A DNA stretch of 64,000 nt from JAPOXR01 sp965219635. Its GTDB lineage: Bacteria > Pseudomonadota > Alphaproteobacteria > Rhodobacterales > Rhodobacteraceae. The translations under genes and the position numbers were made by a program. The stretch lies in NCBI GenBank assembly GCA_965219635.1, contig OZ244783.1:3953204-4017203 (forward strand), given 5' to 3'. The notes below the pieces were generated by a model. It was not told where the DNA came from. It saw only the letters and a program-made list of their open reading frames with translations, and ran no database searches. This document shows positions 17,228-26,030 of the stretch, one piece after another (position 1 is the first letter of the stretch; each line of letters opens with the position of its first letter).

Positions 17228-18637
17228 ATGACGAAGAAGACTTCCGACGCCAATGGAAATCTGCTGCGTCGGATTCCCAAGGTAGACCGGATATTAGACA
17301 GCGCCGCGTTCGCGGACCTCATTCGCATTCACTCGAGAAACGTCGTCATACGCGTGCTTCAGGCAGAACTCGGGTCGCTTCGTGACCGGCGGCGCAGCGG
17401 TGATCTTACAGCCACGGATGTCGAGCCGGACACCATTCGAGATCGTATCGACGCCGAGTTGCAGCGTCGCTCGATTGCATACTACCGCCGAGTCATCAAC
17501 GGCACTGGCGTTATTCTCCATACCGGGCTCGGGCGTGCGCCACTTCCGCAGGAAGCGATCGACGCGTTGGTCGAGCATGCGGTACATCCGATGCGAGTCG
17601 AGATCGATCTCCAGAGCGGCGATCGCGGCGGTCGCGACCAAGGTTGCGTTGAGCTCTTGAGGGAGATCACCGGCTGCGAAGCAGCGACGATCGTCAACAA
17701 CAACGCGGGAGCGACGCTGTTGGTCCTGGCAGCGATGGCCAGAGGTCGAGGTGTCGTGTTGTCTCGCGGCGAACTCGTCGAAATCGGGGGGTCCTTTCGC
17801 ATGCCCGCGATCATGGCGGAGAGTGGCGCGCGGCTCGTCGAGGTTGGCACGACAAATCGAACTCATCTCAAAGATTATGAAACCGCGATCGACGAAGAGT
17901 GTGGCATGATATTGAAGGTCCACACGTCGAACTACCGGGTCGAAGGATTCACTAAGGAAGTCGAGATTGGCGACTTGGTCGCCCTTGGGCGGCAGCATCG
18001 GATTCCTGTTGTACATGACTTAGGATCCGGCTGTCTCATCGATTTGGAGTCTCGTGGGATTCACGGTGAGCCCTTTGTCTCAACGTCACTCAAAAAAGGC
18101 GCAGATCTCGTGTGCTTTAGCGGGGACAAGCTCCTTGGTGGCCCTCAGTCGGGGATCATCTTGGGCACGAAGGAAGCCGTGGCGAAGTGTCGGGGGCATC
18201 AGCTTTACCGGGCGCTTCGTCCGTGCCGTTTGACCTACACTGCTCTCGAGACCGTGCTGCGGATATATCTGAGGGGCGAGGATGAGGCGATTTCGAAGAT
18301 CCCCGCGCTCGGACGATTGCTTGCACCGACGAGCGAGCTCAAGACGAGAGCGGAGCTTCTCGCGAAACAGCTCGGCACGATCGCGAGTGTTACAACAGAG
18401 GTCGTTCGTCATCAGTCCTTGGCGGGGAGTGGCTCGTTGCCGGCACGTGATATTCCGACTTGGGCGGTCAGTGTGGCGGTGGGTGGACTGTCAAGCACCG
18501 AGCTTGCTCGACACCTACGGACCAAAGAACCTCCGATACTTTCAAGAACGAAGGACGACTCCGTACTCCTCGATTTGCGGACGTTGCAAGACGACGAATT
18601 CGACGCAATAGCGGCGCGTCTCGGTTCGATCGGTTAG
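17228..18637 (+). CDS. selA: L-seryl-tRNA(Sec) selenium transferase
   Basis: A 469-residue PLP enzyme that converts Ser-tRNA(Sec) to Sec-tRNA(Sec) with selenophosphate. Family features are in order: an N-terminal tRNA-binding region, VINGTGVILHTGLGRAPL, NNNAGATLLVL, DLGSGCLIDL, and the PLP-lysine motif CFSGDKLLGGPQSG. The C-terminal LRTKEPPILSRTKDDSVLLD is also canonical. ATG 17228 has a GAGGA ribosome-binding site; ATG 17213 is an alternative. Length is full. It stands alone, apart from selB and selC, with a selD remnant upstream; the shared promoter module is not seen in front of it. Confidence 0.95.
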   Translation: MTKKTSDANGNLLRRIPKVDRILDSAAFADLIRIHSRNVVIRVLQAELGSLRDRRRSGDLTATDVEPDTIRDRIDAELQRRSIAYYRRVINGTGVILHTGLGRAPLPQEAIDALVEHAVHPMRVEIDLQSGDRGGRDQGCVELLREITGCEAATIVNNNAGATLLVLAAMARGRGVVLSRGELVEIGGSFRMPAIMAESGARLVEVGTTNRTHLKDYETAIDEECGMILKVHTSNYRVEGFTKEVEIGDLVALGRQHRIPVVHDLGSGCLIDLESRGIHGEPFVSTSLKKGADLVCFSGDKLLGGPQSGIILGTKEAVAKCRGHQLYRALRPCRLTYTALETVLRIYLRGEDEAISKIPALGRLLAPTSELKTRAELLAKQLGTIASVTTEVVRHQSLAGSGSLPARDIPTWAVSVAVGGLSSTELARHLRTKEPPILSRTKDDSVLLDLRTLQDDEFDAIAARLGSIG

Positions 18638-18749
18638 GCGCAAAAGGTCGCGATCTAAGTCGATCGGTACCAATACCCGAGTGTCCACGACCGAGCCTTA
18701 CTTGCCGTCGACAAATGCCACGCCCTTCGAAAAATCGCGCGTCGTGTTG

Positions 18750-19070
18750 CTAATCGAATTCCGGTTTGCGTTTTTCGAGGAAAACCTGGATGTCTTCGAG
18801 ACGGTTGCGAGAGGATCCGCAGTTCTTGATCAGCTACGCCTCGAAATCCATCTGCGTCTTGAGGTTGTTGATCAAACTCGCGAGCAGCAGCTTTTTGGCG
18901 CAGGCGGTGGACAGGCGTGCGCCGTTTGCGAAATCGGCCACGATCGCGTCTGCCTTGGCCCACAGTTTGTCGTCGGCAACCACGCGCGTGCAGTCGGCAA
19001 ACGGCCACAGATTCTGCGTCAGGCCATGCGGGCCGATCTTCGCGTTCTCGACGACTGGGGGCTGCAGTCA
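18750..19070 (-). pseudogene. enoyl-CoA hydratase C-terminal remnant
   Basis: The minus strand encodes KADAIVADFANGARLSTACA, then, after an internal stop, EDIQVFLEKRKPEF and a TAG stop. FLEKRKPEF is the usual tail of crotonase-family proteins. The N-terminal catalytic half is absent and frames are broken. It is convergent with selA. Confidence 0.55.
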
Positions 19071-19737
19071 TCCACCGCAGAAGGCCGGCAGGACGTTCTC
19101 CAAATCATCGAGGCCCGGAACACCCGCAAGTCAACCATCATTTCTTCGCAACTGCCGGTTACCGAATGGCACCATCGCCGACGCAATCCTTGATCGTATC
19201 GTCCATTACGCTCATCACATCGAATTGAGCGCAGAATCGCAGAGGCGACAGAGAACGTCGCCGCCTCTCGACGGTTCCGTTCGCAACCGAAATGAATGAA
19301 GCCGGGCCAGACCGGGACGCACCAAGCCTAGTCCTGATGCGCCGGACAGGCCCCCGAAGCCCCGAAGATAGTGGGCAAAATCGAGCAAGACGCGAGTTTG
19401 GTTTCCGCTCCGGCTACGCCTTCGCTACGTCCAAACTCGCGGCCGGCTCCACCTCAGATGTCAAAGTGCAACTCTTGACTTCCCGAAGAGCCTCACAGAC
19501 CAACTCGCCGTCAATCAACGGACACAACACAAAGGAGACAGACAATAACTCGACGCATACCCGAGAAGAGATAAGAACGCGTTCGAGTGTTACCGGAATC
19601 GCGTTCAAGTGCATCGGACTTTGCATAGAGGGTTGCGGGTTTCAACAAACCATATCATTATAATGCTTTATGGGCGTGTTATCGAGTGATTCAGTTGGCT
19701 CGGGGGCATCCGGACATCCGCGAACAGGTTGCTTGAA
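19071..19737. other. decayed region with R1 fragment and GntR promoter
   Basis: It contains the inverted left part of repeat R1 at 19566-19632, here encoding SPMHLNAIP on the minus strand against IPMYLNAIP at 1576. Just upstream of the GntR gene, CATTATAATG (19656-19665) is a perfect 10-bp palindrome in an A/T-rich stretch. This may be its promoter or operator. Confidence 0.45.
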
Positions 19738-20469
19738 ATGAGTGATTTTGCGAACTCCGCACCACAGAACAAAACGGACTATGTCGCACGCCTACTACTA
19801 AACCGAGTCATTGATACCAACCTCCAACCGGGCAGTTCCTTTGGCACCGAAGCAGAGCTACTTGAGCAAGTAGATGTTTCCAGACCAACGCTACGCGAGG
19901 CTCTGAGAATTCTCGAGGCACAGGGCGTACTGAAACTGCGTCCTGGTCCCCGTGGAGGCATAATAGTTGCACGGCCAAACGCCGATGTTATCGCCCATTC
20001 CATGTCCGTTTATCTGCGGCTGAACGACGTCCCGTTTGTTGAAGTCCTCAAGGCCCGGATTGCAATCGAACCTACGCTTGCCCATGGTGCTGCGTTGAAC
20101 GGAGATGAAACACATTTCGAACAAATGGAGGCAACCATCAAAGCAATGGAAGATCCGGCCTGGTCCGACCAGGTGATCTATGAAGAGAACCGCAAATTTC
20201 ACAGCGCCATTGCCAATGCTTCGGCAAACCCGGTTCTCGAGGCGTTTTGGATGACGATCAGTATCCTCGCCAGCGGCGAAGCAGACAGGATGAAGTACAG
20301 CAAGACGAACCGAAAGCACATCATTGCGGCCCATAAACGCATCCTTGATGCCTGCAGAAATCGCGACCCCGATCTGGCTTCCCGCGAAATGACGGAGCAT
20401 TTAGGAGAACTCGATGAGTTGTTGCGAAAGCGCTATAGTGGCCGGACGCGGATTCGATACGCGACCTGA
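19738..20469 (+). CDS. GntR-family (FadR subfamily) transcriptional regulator
   Basis: A 243-residue protein with a winged-helix GntR domain (FGTEAELLEQVDVSRPTLRE, ILEAQGVLKLRPGPRGG) at about residues 15-80 and an all-helical FCD effector domain. The metal-ligand His pattern ENRKFHSAI and AAHKRILDA is present. ATG 19738 is chosen; a TTG three codons upstream is possible. It is the only intact regulator in the selenocysteine region and lies directly before the class III CoA-transferase gene. It is therefore the best candidate to bind the repeated TTAATC/GATTAA-type dyads; that link is inference. Confidence 0.88.
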   Translation: MSDFANSAPQNKTDYVARLLLNRVIDTNLQPGSSFGTEAELLEQVDVSRPTLREALRILEAQGVLKLRPGPRGGIIVARPNADVIAHSMSVYLRLNDVPFVEVLKARIAIEPTLAHGAALNGDETHFEQMEATIKAMEDPAWSDQVIYEENRKFHSAIANASANPVLEAFWMTISILASGEADRMKYSKTNRKHIIAAHKRILDACRNRDPDLASREMTEHLGELDELLRKRYSGRTRIRYAT

Positions 20470-20800
20470 CGGGACTGCAGCGTCATCCGCGCCTTGAAGG
20501 TGACTATCTGCCAGAGCAAACCTGCCTAAGGGTGGCAAGCAGCATTTCAAGGTGACTATAGTGTGCTGGCAACATTGACCGCGTTGGCAGCTGTGATTAA
20601 CCTTCGTATGGACAGACGCGCGACGGGTTTGGCTTGTAATTGGCCCTCCGCGAAATCCAGTGTCTTCTTGTGGTTGCGGGCTACTTTCGGGCAAGTGAGC
20701 CCAACAGAATGATCTGTTTTCGAAGACTCCGTTTTTTGCGAGGGCCGAGTACCGATCGCGCCACTGCAGACCCGCCAAATCGGTCAATACGATTGACTTC
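20470..20800. other. intergenic, no gene seen
   Basis: About 330 bp between the GntR and CoA-transferase III genes. A short direct repeat AAGGTGACTAT occurs twice (near 20498 and 20551). No coding or RNA signal is recognised. Confidence 0.5.
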
Positions 20801-20807
20801 AGAGGGC

Positions 20808-20826
20808 TTAATATCTAAATGATTTA
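20808..20826. promoter_or_regulatory. candidate operator before CoA-transferase III gene
   Basis: TTAATATCTAAATGATTTA is an imperfect dyad like the TTAATC/GATTAA sites of the repeated promoter module. A TTGACT hexamer lies 15 bp upstream. The coding start is about 70 bp downstream. Confidence 0.4.
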
Positions 20827-20893
20827 TGTCTGTCTCACCGAGCCACGTTATCAGTAACACTTGGTGATTGATAAAATTGATCAGGAGACAAGG

Positions 20894-22126
20894 ATGCCCA
20901 AACCCGCGTTAACACAAGGGAACCCCGCGGGAACACTAACCTATCCTCTTGATGGCGTTACGGTTCTGGATCTGACGCAGATCTATAATGGCCCCTACGC
21001 GACAATCCTGATGGCACTGGGCGGCGCGAATGTGATCAAGATCGAGCCGTTGACTGGCGAGAACTTGCGCAGTCGGGGCGACTTGGGCGGTGTGGCGTAT
21101 CCCTTCGCGATGCTGAACTCCAACAAGAAGCCGGTTACGTTGAATCTGAAGGCCGAGCAAGGCAAGGAGCTGTTTCGCGACATGGTGCGCAAGGCTGACA
21201 TCTTGGTCGAGAATTTCGCACCGGGCGTCATGGAGCGGCTAGGTGTCGGTGCCGAAGAGCTTCAAAAGATCAATCCACGGCTCGTTTACGGGTCGAGTTC
21301 CGGCTATGGCAGCGACGGACCGTATCGCAACTTCCCCGCGATGGACCTCGTTATGCAGGCGATGTCTGGCGTTATCAATTCCACTGGATTTCAGGACGGA
21401 CCACCGGTCAAGTCTGGCGCCGCGCTGTGTGACTTCTTTGCCGGAATTCACCTCTTCTCTGCGGTTATGATGGCTCTTTATCACCGGGAACGAACCGGCG
21501 TGGGCAAAATCGTCGAAGTCTGCATGCAGGATGCGACGTATTTTTCGCTGGCTTCAAATTACGGAATGTACCACACCCAAGGCGATGCCGCTCCCGAACG
21601 CACCGGCAACCGTCATAGTGGGCTCGGGATCGCGCCCTACAATGCCTATCCCACCAAAGACGGTTATATCGTTGTCAACGCACCGGCTGATCACCACTGG
21701 AAATCCATCTTACGGGTGATAGGTCGCGAGGATCTGACAGATGATGAGCGGCTGAAGACCCGGGAAGCGCGGGTCGTCCACTATGAGTTGGTCGATGAGC
21801 TTCTCGAAACATGGGCGCAGAACCAGACGAAGGATGCGGCAGCCAAAGCGATGCTCAGACAGTCAGTTCCATGCGCCCCCGTTCGAAACCTTCGAGAAGT
21901 TATGACCGACAAGAACATGCTGGTGCGGGGCGTCTTGCAGGATGTCGACCATCCCGAACTGGGCCACGTAAACCTGCCGCACACGCCCCTGAATATTAAA
22001 GGCGTTCCACGACTACCAATCCAGCCAAGCCTACCACTTGGTGCCGGTAATGCTGAAGTCTTTGGCCAATGGCTGGGACTATCGGAGGACAAGTTGGAGC
22101 AATTGAAGAAAGACGGCGTCATTTGA
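20894..22126 (+). CDS. class III (CaiB/BaiF/Frc) CoA-transferase
   Basis: A 410-residue family III CoA-transferase that moves CoA between carboxylic acids through mixed anhydrides. The N-terminus has GVTVLDLTQIYNGPYATILM and the CoA-binding GENLRSRGD. The catalytic Asp lies in FPAMDLVMQAMSG. ATG 20894 has an AGGAGA ribosome-binding site; the longer frame lacks family similarity. It is the first enzyme gene of the region and probably activates an acid as its CoA thioester, using a dicarboxyl-CoA such as succinyl-CoA as donor. The acid is not identifiable from the sequence. Confidence 0.9.
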   Translation: MPKPALTQGNPAGTLTYPLDGVTVLDLTQIYNGPYATILMALGGANVIKIEPLTGENLRSRGDLGGVAYPFAMLNSNKKPVTLNLKAEQGKELFRDMVRKADILVENFAPGVMERLGVGAEELQKINPRLVYGSSSGYGSDGPYRNFPAMDLVMQAMSGVINSTGFQDGPPVKSGAALCDFFAGIHLFSAVMMALYHRERTGVGKIVEVCMQDATYFSLASNYGMYHTQGDAAPERTGNRHSGLGIAPYNAYPTKDGYIVVNAPADHHWKSILRVIGREDLTDDERLKTREARVVHYELVDELLETWAQNQTKDAAAKAMLRQSVPCAPVRNLREVMTDKNMLVRGVLQDVDHPELGHVNLPHTPLNIKGVPRLPIQPSLPLGAGNAEVFGQWLGLSEDKLEQLKKDGVI

Positions 22127-22399
22127 GGACCTTGCCCGCACCGATGCAGAAAGATCGGTCGCTGCCCTTCCAAGCACTGCAATAGGCGGTGACAGGCAGT
22201 TTCGCCGATGTCACAAAGGGATCAGCTTGGTATCTATGTCAGGGGGTTGGCACGGTCCCTGTTAGCGTGATGGAGATACGGTTCTGCGTAGATCCCCTCG
22301 GTCATGGCTTGAACAAAGCCATCGATTTCCAGCCTGTTGGGGCTTTCCCGCTCTCCGGTCATGCCGTGACTGCGAGTGCCTTACTCCAAAGGTGGAAAA

Positions 22400-22510
22400 C
22401 GCTAGAATCTCCGCCCAACTGCGGCACCACGAGATTGACAGTTCACCGAGATCAAATTAATCATATAGATAATTATCTGAATGCTTAAGGTACCAAAGGA
22501 GCTGTGCAGC
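22400..22510 (+). promoter_or_regulatory. promoter/operator module, copy A
   Basis: The -35 box TTGACA (22435-22440), a 17-bp spacer and the -10-like TAATCA (22458-22463) overlap the dyad TTAATCATATAGATAATTA. The upstream flank AGAATCTCCGCCCAAC and the downstream AAAGGAGCTGTGCAGCGTG match copies B-E. It drives the CoA-transferase/acetyl-CoA hydrolase family gene. Confidence 0.75.
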
Positions 22511-23803
22511 GTGAGACAACCGTCGTCTGACTTCGACTTTGCTAGCGTTCTTCGGGCAGGGGACCACGTCATCTGGCCCCAAGGAACTGGCGAGCCTTGC
22601 GGTCTTTCTTCGACCCTAATTGTCGCGGCGCCTACACTGCCTGCATTCACACTTGTGGTTGGAATGATCGCCTCTCAAACGCTGAAAGGGTTCCAGGCAG
22701 GAAACCCTGATTTCCTCTGTCTCAATGGTGCGGGAGGCGCGCGAAACGGGGTGGAACTGAGTAATGGTCGCGTCATCCCGGCCCATATCTCGGCTATTCC
22801 TGGCTTGATCGAAGCGCGCCGCATTCCGGTCGATGTCGCACTGATCCGCGTCAGGCCCACCGAAGATCCAGAGGTCTTTTCGCTGGGGGTCATGGCCGAT
22901 TTCGTGCATGAAATGGTCGCCGCAGCCCGTGTCGTGATTGCCGAGATCGACGAAAGGATGCCGTTGACGCGGAACGACGCCCTGATTGATGGGTCACAGA
23001 TTACGCATTTCACTGTTGCCGATGGCCCCCAGGTCCAGCTTCCCGACCCAACGCCTTCCGACGTGGACATTGCGGTGGCGCAGCGTGTGGCTGAGATAAT
23101 TCCGGATCGTGCCACCATTCAAGTTGGGGTCGGAGGCGTGCCGGTGGCTATCTGTGCTGCTTTGAAGGGGCACAAGGACCTTGGCATTCACAGCGGCATT
23201 ATCCCCGATTGCGCGGTCGATCTGATAGAGAATGGCGTTGTAAGCAATGCTTACAAGGGATCGAACAATGGCCTCACGGTTACTGGAGGGCTCTTCGGTA
23301 CCAATAGGCTGAACCGTTTCGCACATGAGAATCAATCCATTGTCTTGCGCCGCGCGACATATACACATTCTGCCGCAACACTCGCTGGCTTGCACAAGCT
23401 ACATACAGTGAACTCAGCGATCGAGATCGACCTGACAGGGCAAGTTAATTCGGAGATCGCAGGGGGGCGTTATGTCGGCGCGGTCGGCGGGCAAGTCGAC
23501 TATGTGCGCGCAGGGCGGCTTTCCGATGGCGGACGATCTGTTATCGCGATGACCTCCACGACGCCTGACGGCAAACACTCCAAGATTGTTATGAATATCG
23601 GTGATCGCCCGGTGACCACTGCGCGTTCGGACGTCGATCTAGTGGTGACGGAATATGGTGTCGCAGACCTTTGGGGACTGGACCTTAAGGCGCGCAGCAA
23701 GGCCCTGATCAGCATCGCGCATCCCAAGTTCCGGGACATGTTGGCCCGCTCGCTTGTGGACGGGCACCAACCTAAGATCCACATTCCGGAAGCGGCCCGA
23801 TGA
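22511..23803 (+). CDS. acetyl-CoA hydrolase / 4-hydroxybutyrate CoA-transferase family protein
   Basis: A 430-residue family I CoA-transferase. The C-terminal VVTEYGVADLWGL and the middle VGVGGVPVAICAALKGHKDLG are typical. At the usual catalytic Glu site (HSE in 4-hydroxybutyrate CoA-transferase) this protein reads GIHSGIIPDCAVDLI, so the Glu appears to be Gly; activity may be altered. GTG 22511 is chosen because an AAGGAG site lies 10 bp upstream and the same RBS-GTG block is kept in copies C and E. An in-frame ATG at 22481 is an alternative. 5' fragments of this gene recur at 39.9 and 43.9 kb. Confidence 0.8.
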   Translation: MRQPSSDFDFASVLRAGDHVIWPQGTGEPCGLSSTLIVAAPTLPAFTLVVGMIASQTLKGFQAGNPDFLCLNGAGGARNGVELSNGRVIPAHISAIPGLIEARRIPVDVALIRVRPTEDPEVFSLGVMADFVHEMVAAARVVIAEIDERMPLTRNDALIDGSQITHFTVADGPQVQLPDPTPSDVDIAVAQRVAEIIPDRATIQVGVGGVPVAICAALKGHKDLGIHSGIIPDCAVDLIENGVVSNAYKGSNNGLTVTGGLFGTNRLNRFAHENQSIVLRRATYTHSAATLAGLHKLHTVNSAIEIDLTGQVNSEIAGGRYVGAVGGQVDYVRAGRLSDGGRSVIAMTSTTPDGKHSKIVMNIGDRPVTTARSDVDLVVTEYGVADLWGLDLKARSKALISIAHPKFRDMLARSLVDGHQPKIHIPEAAR

Positions 23804-23854
23804 ACGAACAGTTTTCCGTCGAATGGTCGACAACCGAAACTCTCAAATTCAACA

Positions 23855-25090
23855 ATGACAAGGAAGGCCTCGCAATCTTCTCACACCGGCGGAAGCCGCA
23901 GCTCCATTGACGGGAAAGGAAGTGACTTGAGACTTGAACTGACCGACGACCAGCGCGCAATGGTGGGCAGCGTTCGCCAGCTGGTACAAGAGAAATTCAG
24001 GGGCCGCGTCCACAAGTGGCAAGACGGAACCTTTCCGCACGAGAACATTAAAGACCTCGCGGAACTTGGCGTGCTGGGTATGGCAGTTCCGGAAAAATTT
24101 GGTGGATTGGGCCTGCCGGTTCTCGATTGCGTTCTCGTGCTCGAAGAGGTGGCAAAGGTCTGCTATGTGACCTCGACGATGGCGCTGTCCTCAGTGGGCG
24201 CGCAAAACCGCATCATTGCAAATTACGCCCCGAAACACTTGCAGGAGAAGTACCTGCCAGGCGTCGTTACAGGAGAGATCATACTAGGCATCGCCATGAC
24301 TGAACCCCATGCGGGCACAGACGTGTCGAATTACAAGGTCAATACAGAAATCAAGGGTGACCGTGTCGTCCTAAACGGCACCAAGACGCTGATTTCGCGC
24401 GCAGACGAGGCGCATTGCTACATCGTCTTCACCCGTGTCAACGGAGTGCCGGGCCGCGAAGGCATCGGCTGCCTGTTGCTGGAGACAGACCGTCCGGGCT
24501 ACGAAGTCACAGCGCACTATCCCACGATGGGCGGCGACATGCTGGCCGAGATCCAGTTCAACAACATCGAACTGCCGCGCGAGAACCTGATCATCGAGAG
24601 CGACGGGATGAAAAAGCTTCTCACCGCTTTCAACACCCAGCGGTGCATGAACCCCTCCGTGTCTCTTGGCCTGGCCGAAGGGGCCTATGAAGAAGCGGTC
24701 AAATACGTTCGCGAGCGCACAATCAAAGGCCGTCCGACCGGAACCATGCAGGGTATTCGCTGGAAACTGGCCGACATGGCGCGCAAGATCGAGGTCTCGC
24801 GCTCGATGCTGTATCGCGCAGCCGCTTCGGCCAACCCGTTCCCCGACCCCTACCTGGCTGCCATCGCAAAGATGGAAGTGAACGAAATGGCCATCTACGT
24901 CACAAGCGAGGCGCTGCAAGTGCATGGCGGCTACGGCTTCACCGACGAATACCTCGTCTCGCACCTGTTTAGGGGTTCACGTTATGGAACGCTTGGCGGC
25001 GGCGCGACCGAGGCATTGAAAGATCTGGTCGGACGCCGGGTCTATGACCGTTTCCCGGAAGATGGCTTCCTTAGTTTTGGTTTGATGTGA
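23855..25090 (+). CDS. acyl-CoA dehydrogenase family protein
   Basis: A flavoprotein of up to 411 residues with the acyl-CoA dehydrogenase fold. FAD/substrate motifs include GIAMTEPHAGTDVSNYKV and ALQVHGGYGFTDEYLVSHLF. The catalytic Glu expected in the C-terminal YEGT-like motif is Gly here (TLGGGATEAL), and the alternative isovaleryl-type Glu position reads FNTQRCM. The base is therefore unclear and the reaction may not be a standard dehydrogenation. ATG 23855 or TTG 23927 (behind GAAAGGAAG, directly before the first family-like residues) may be the true start. It is coupled to the lyase gene by an ATG-TGA overlap. Confidence 0.82.
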   Translation: MTRKASQSSHTGGSRSSIDGKGSDLRLELTDDQRAMVGSVRQLVQEKFRGRVHKWQDGTFPHENIKDLAELGVLGMAVPEKFGGLGLPVLDCVLVLEEVAKVCYVTSTMALSSVGAQNRIIANYAPKHLQEKYLPGVVTGEIILGIAMTEPHAGTDVSNYKVNTEIKGDRVVLNGTKTLISRADEAHCYIVFTRVNGVPGREGIGCLLLETDRPGYEVTAHYPTMGGDMLAEIQFNNIELPRENLIIESDGMKKLLTAFNTQRCMNPSVSLGLAEGAYEEAVKYVRERTIKGRPTGTMQGIRWKLADMARKIEVSRSMLYRAAASANPFPDPYLAAIAKMEVNEMAIYVTSEALQVHGGYGFTDEYLVSHLFRGSRYGTLGGGATEALKDLVGRRVYDRFPEDGFLSFGLM

Positions 25091-25971
25091 TGCAGGACTT
25101 TGCCATTAGGTCGCTGCTCTTTGTGCCTGGCGACAATGAAAGAATGATCCAAAAGGCGCTGGCTTCCAAAGCGGATGCAGTAATCGTTGATCTGGAAGAT
25201 GCAGTTGCGCCGGAAAACAAGCTGCAGGCGCGCGAGGTCTCAAACACGGTACTCAGCGCTCGCGACCACGGCCAAAAACCAGTCTTCGTTCGCGTCAACG
25301 CCTTTGACACTGGCGAGACCTCTCATGACTTAGCTGCTGTCATGGGCGCATTTCCAAGTGGCATTATGCTCCCGAAATGCCGGGGAATGGACGAGGTTAT
25401 GCGGCTGTCGCACAACCTCGACTCCCTTGAGGCACGGGACGGCATCGAAATCGGCTGCACCCGGATTTTGACGGTTGCCACGGAAACCGCCGAAGCCACA
25501 TTGAAACTAGGGTCGCTGCGGCCCGACGTGACTGGACGGCTCTGGGGCATGCTCTGGGGTAGTGAAGACCTGAAGGCGACACTTGGGTCGCAAGCAAATC
25601 GCGACGAAGAGGGGCGGTACACTTTTCCTTATCAGTTCGCGCGCACCCAATGCCTGTATGCGGCAAGTGCACTTGGCGTGGTCGCGATCGATTCCGGCTA
25701 CACGGACTTTCGCAATTCCAAAGGACTTGCAGAGGAGACGCGGTTAGGTTTGCGCGATGGCTTTACAGCAAAGGCCGCCATCCATCCCGCCCAGGCCGAG
25801 ATAATCAACGAAATCATGACACCAACGCAGGAGCAACTGAAGTGGGCTGAGCAGGTTGTCGATGCGCTCAAAGATCAAGCAGTGGCGCAAATTGATGGCA
25901 GAATGGTGGACCTTGCCCACAAACGCATCGCCGAAGGGCTTCTTGCCCGCCACGCTGCCTTTTCTGCCTGA
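25090..25971 (+). CDS. HpcH/HpaI aldolase / citrate lyase beta-like (CitE) protein
   Basis: A 293-residue TIM-barrel lyase of the CitE/malyl-CoA lyase group. RSLLFVPGDNERMIQKAL, the metal-site region VIVDLEDAVAP and PVFVRVNAFDT are typical. It likely cleaves a 3-hydroxyacyl-CoA (such as malyl-, citramalyl- or a related thioester) into acetyl-CoA or propionyl-CoA and an oxoacid. The start ATG at 25090 overlaps the acyl-CoA dehydrogenase stop. With two CoA-transferases and an acyl-CoA dehydrogenase homologue it completes a short CoA-dependent degradation route. Substrate unknown. Confidence 0.85.
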   Translation: MQDFAIRSLLFVPGDNERMIQKALASKADAVIVDLEDAVAPENKLQAREVSNTVLSARDHGQKPVFVRVNAFDTGETSHDLAAVMGAFPSGIMLPKCRGMDEVMRLSHNLDSLEARDGIEIGCTRILTVATETAEATLKLGSLRPDVTGRLWGMLWGSEDLKATLGSQANRDEEGRYTFPYQFARTQCLYAASALGVVAIDSGYTDFRNSKGLAEETRLGLRDGFTAKAAIHPAQAEIINEIMTPTQEQLKWAEQVVDALKDQAVAQIDGRMVDLAHKRIAEGLLARHAAFSA

Positions 25972-26030
25972 GGGACTGTCGATGTGCCCAGGCAACTGCA
26001 CGCCAAGCACAGCACAATTGGTCAACAACC

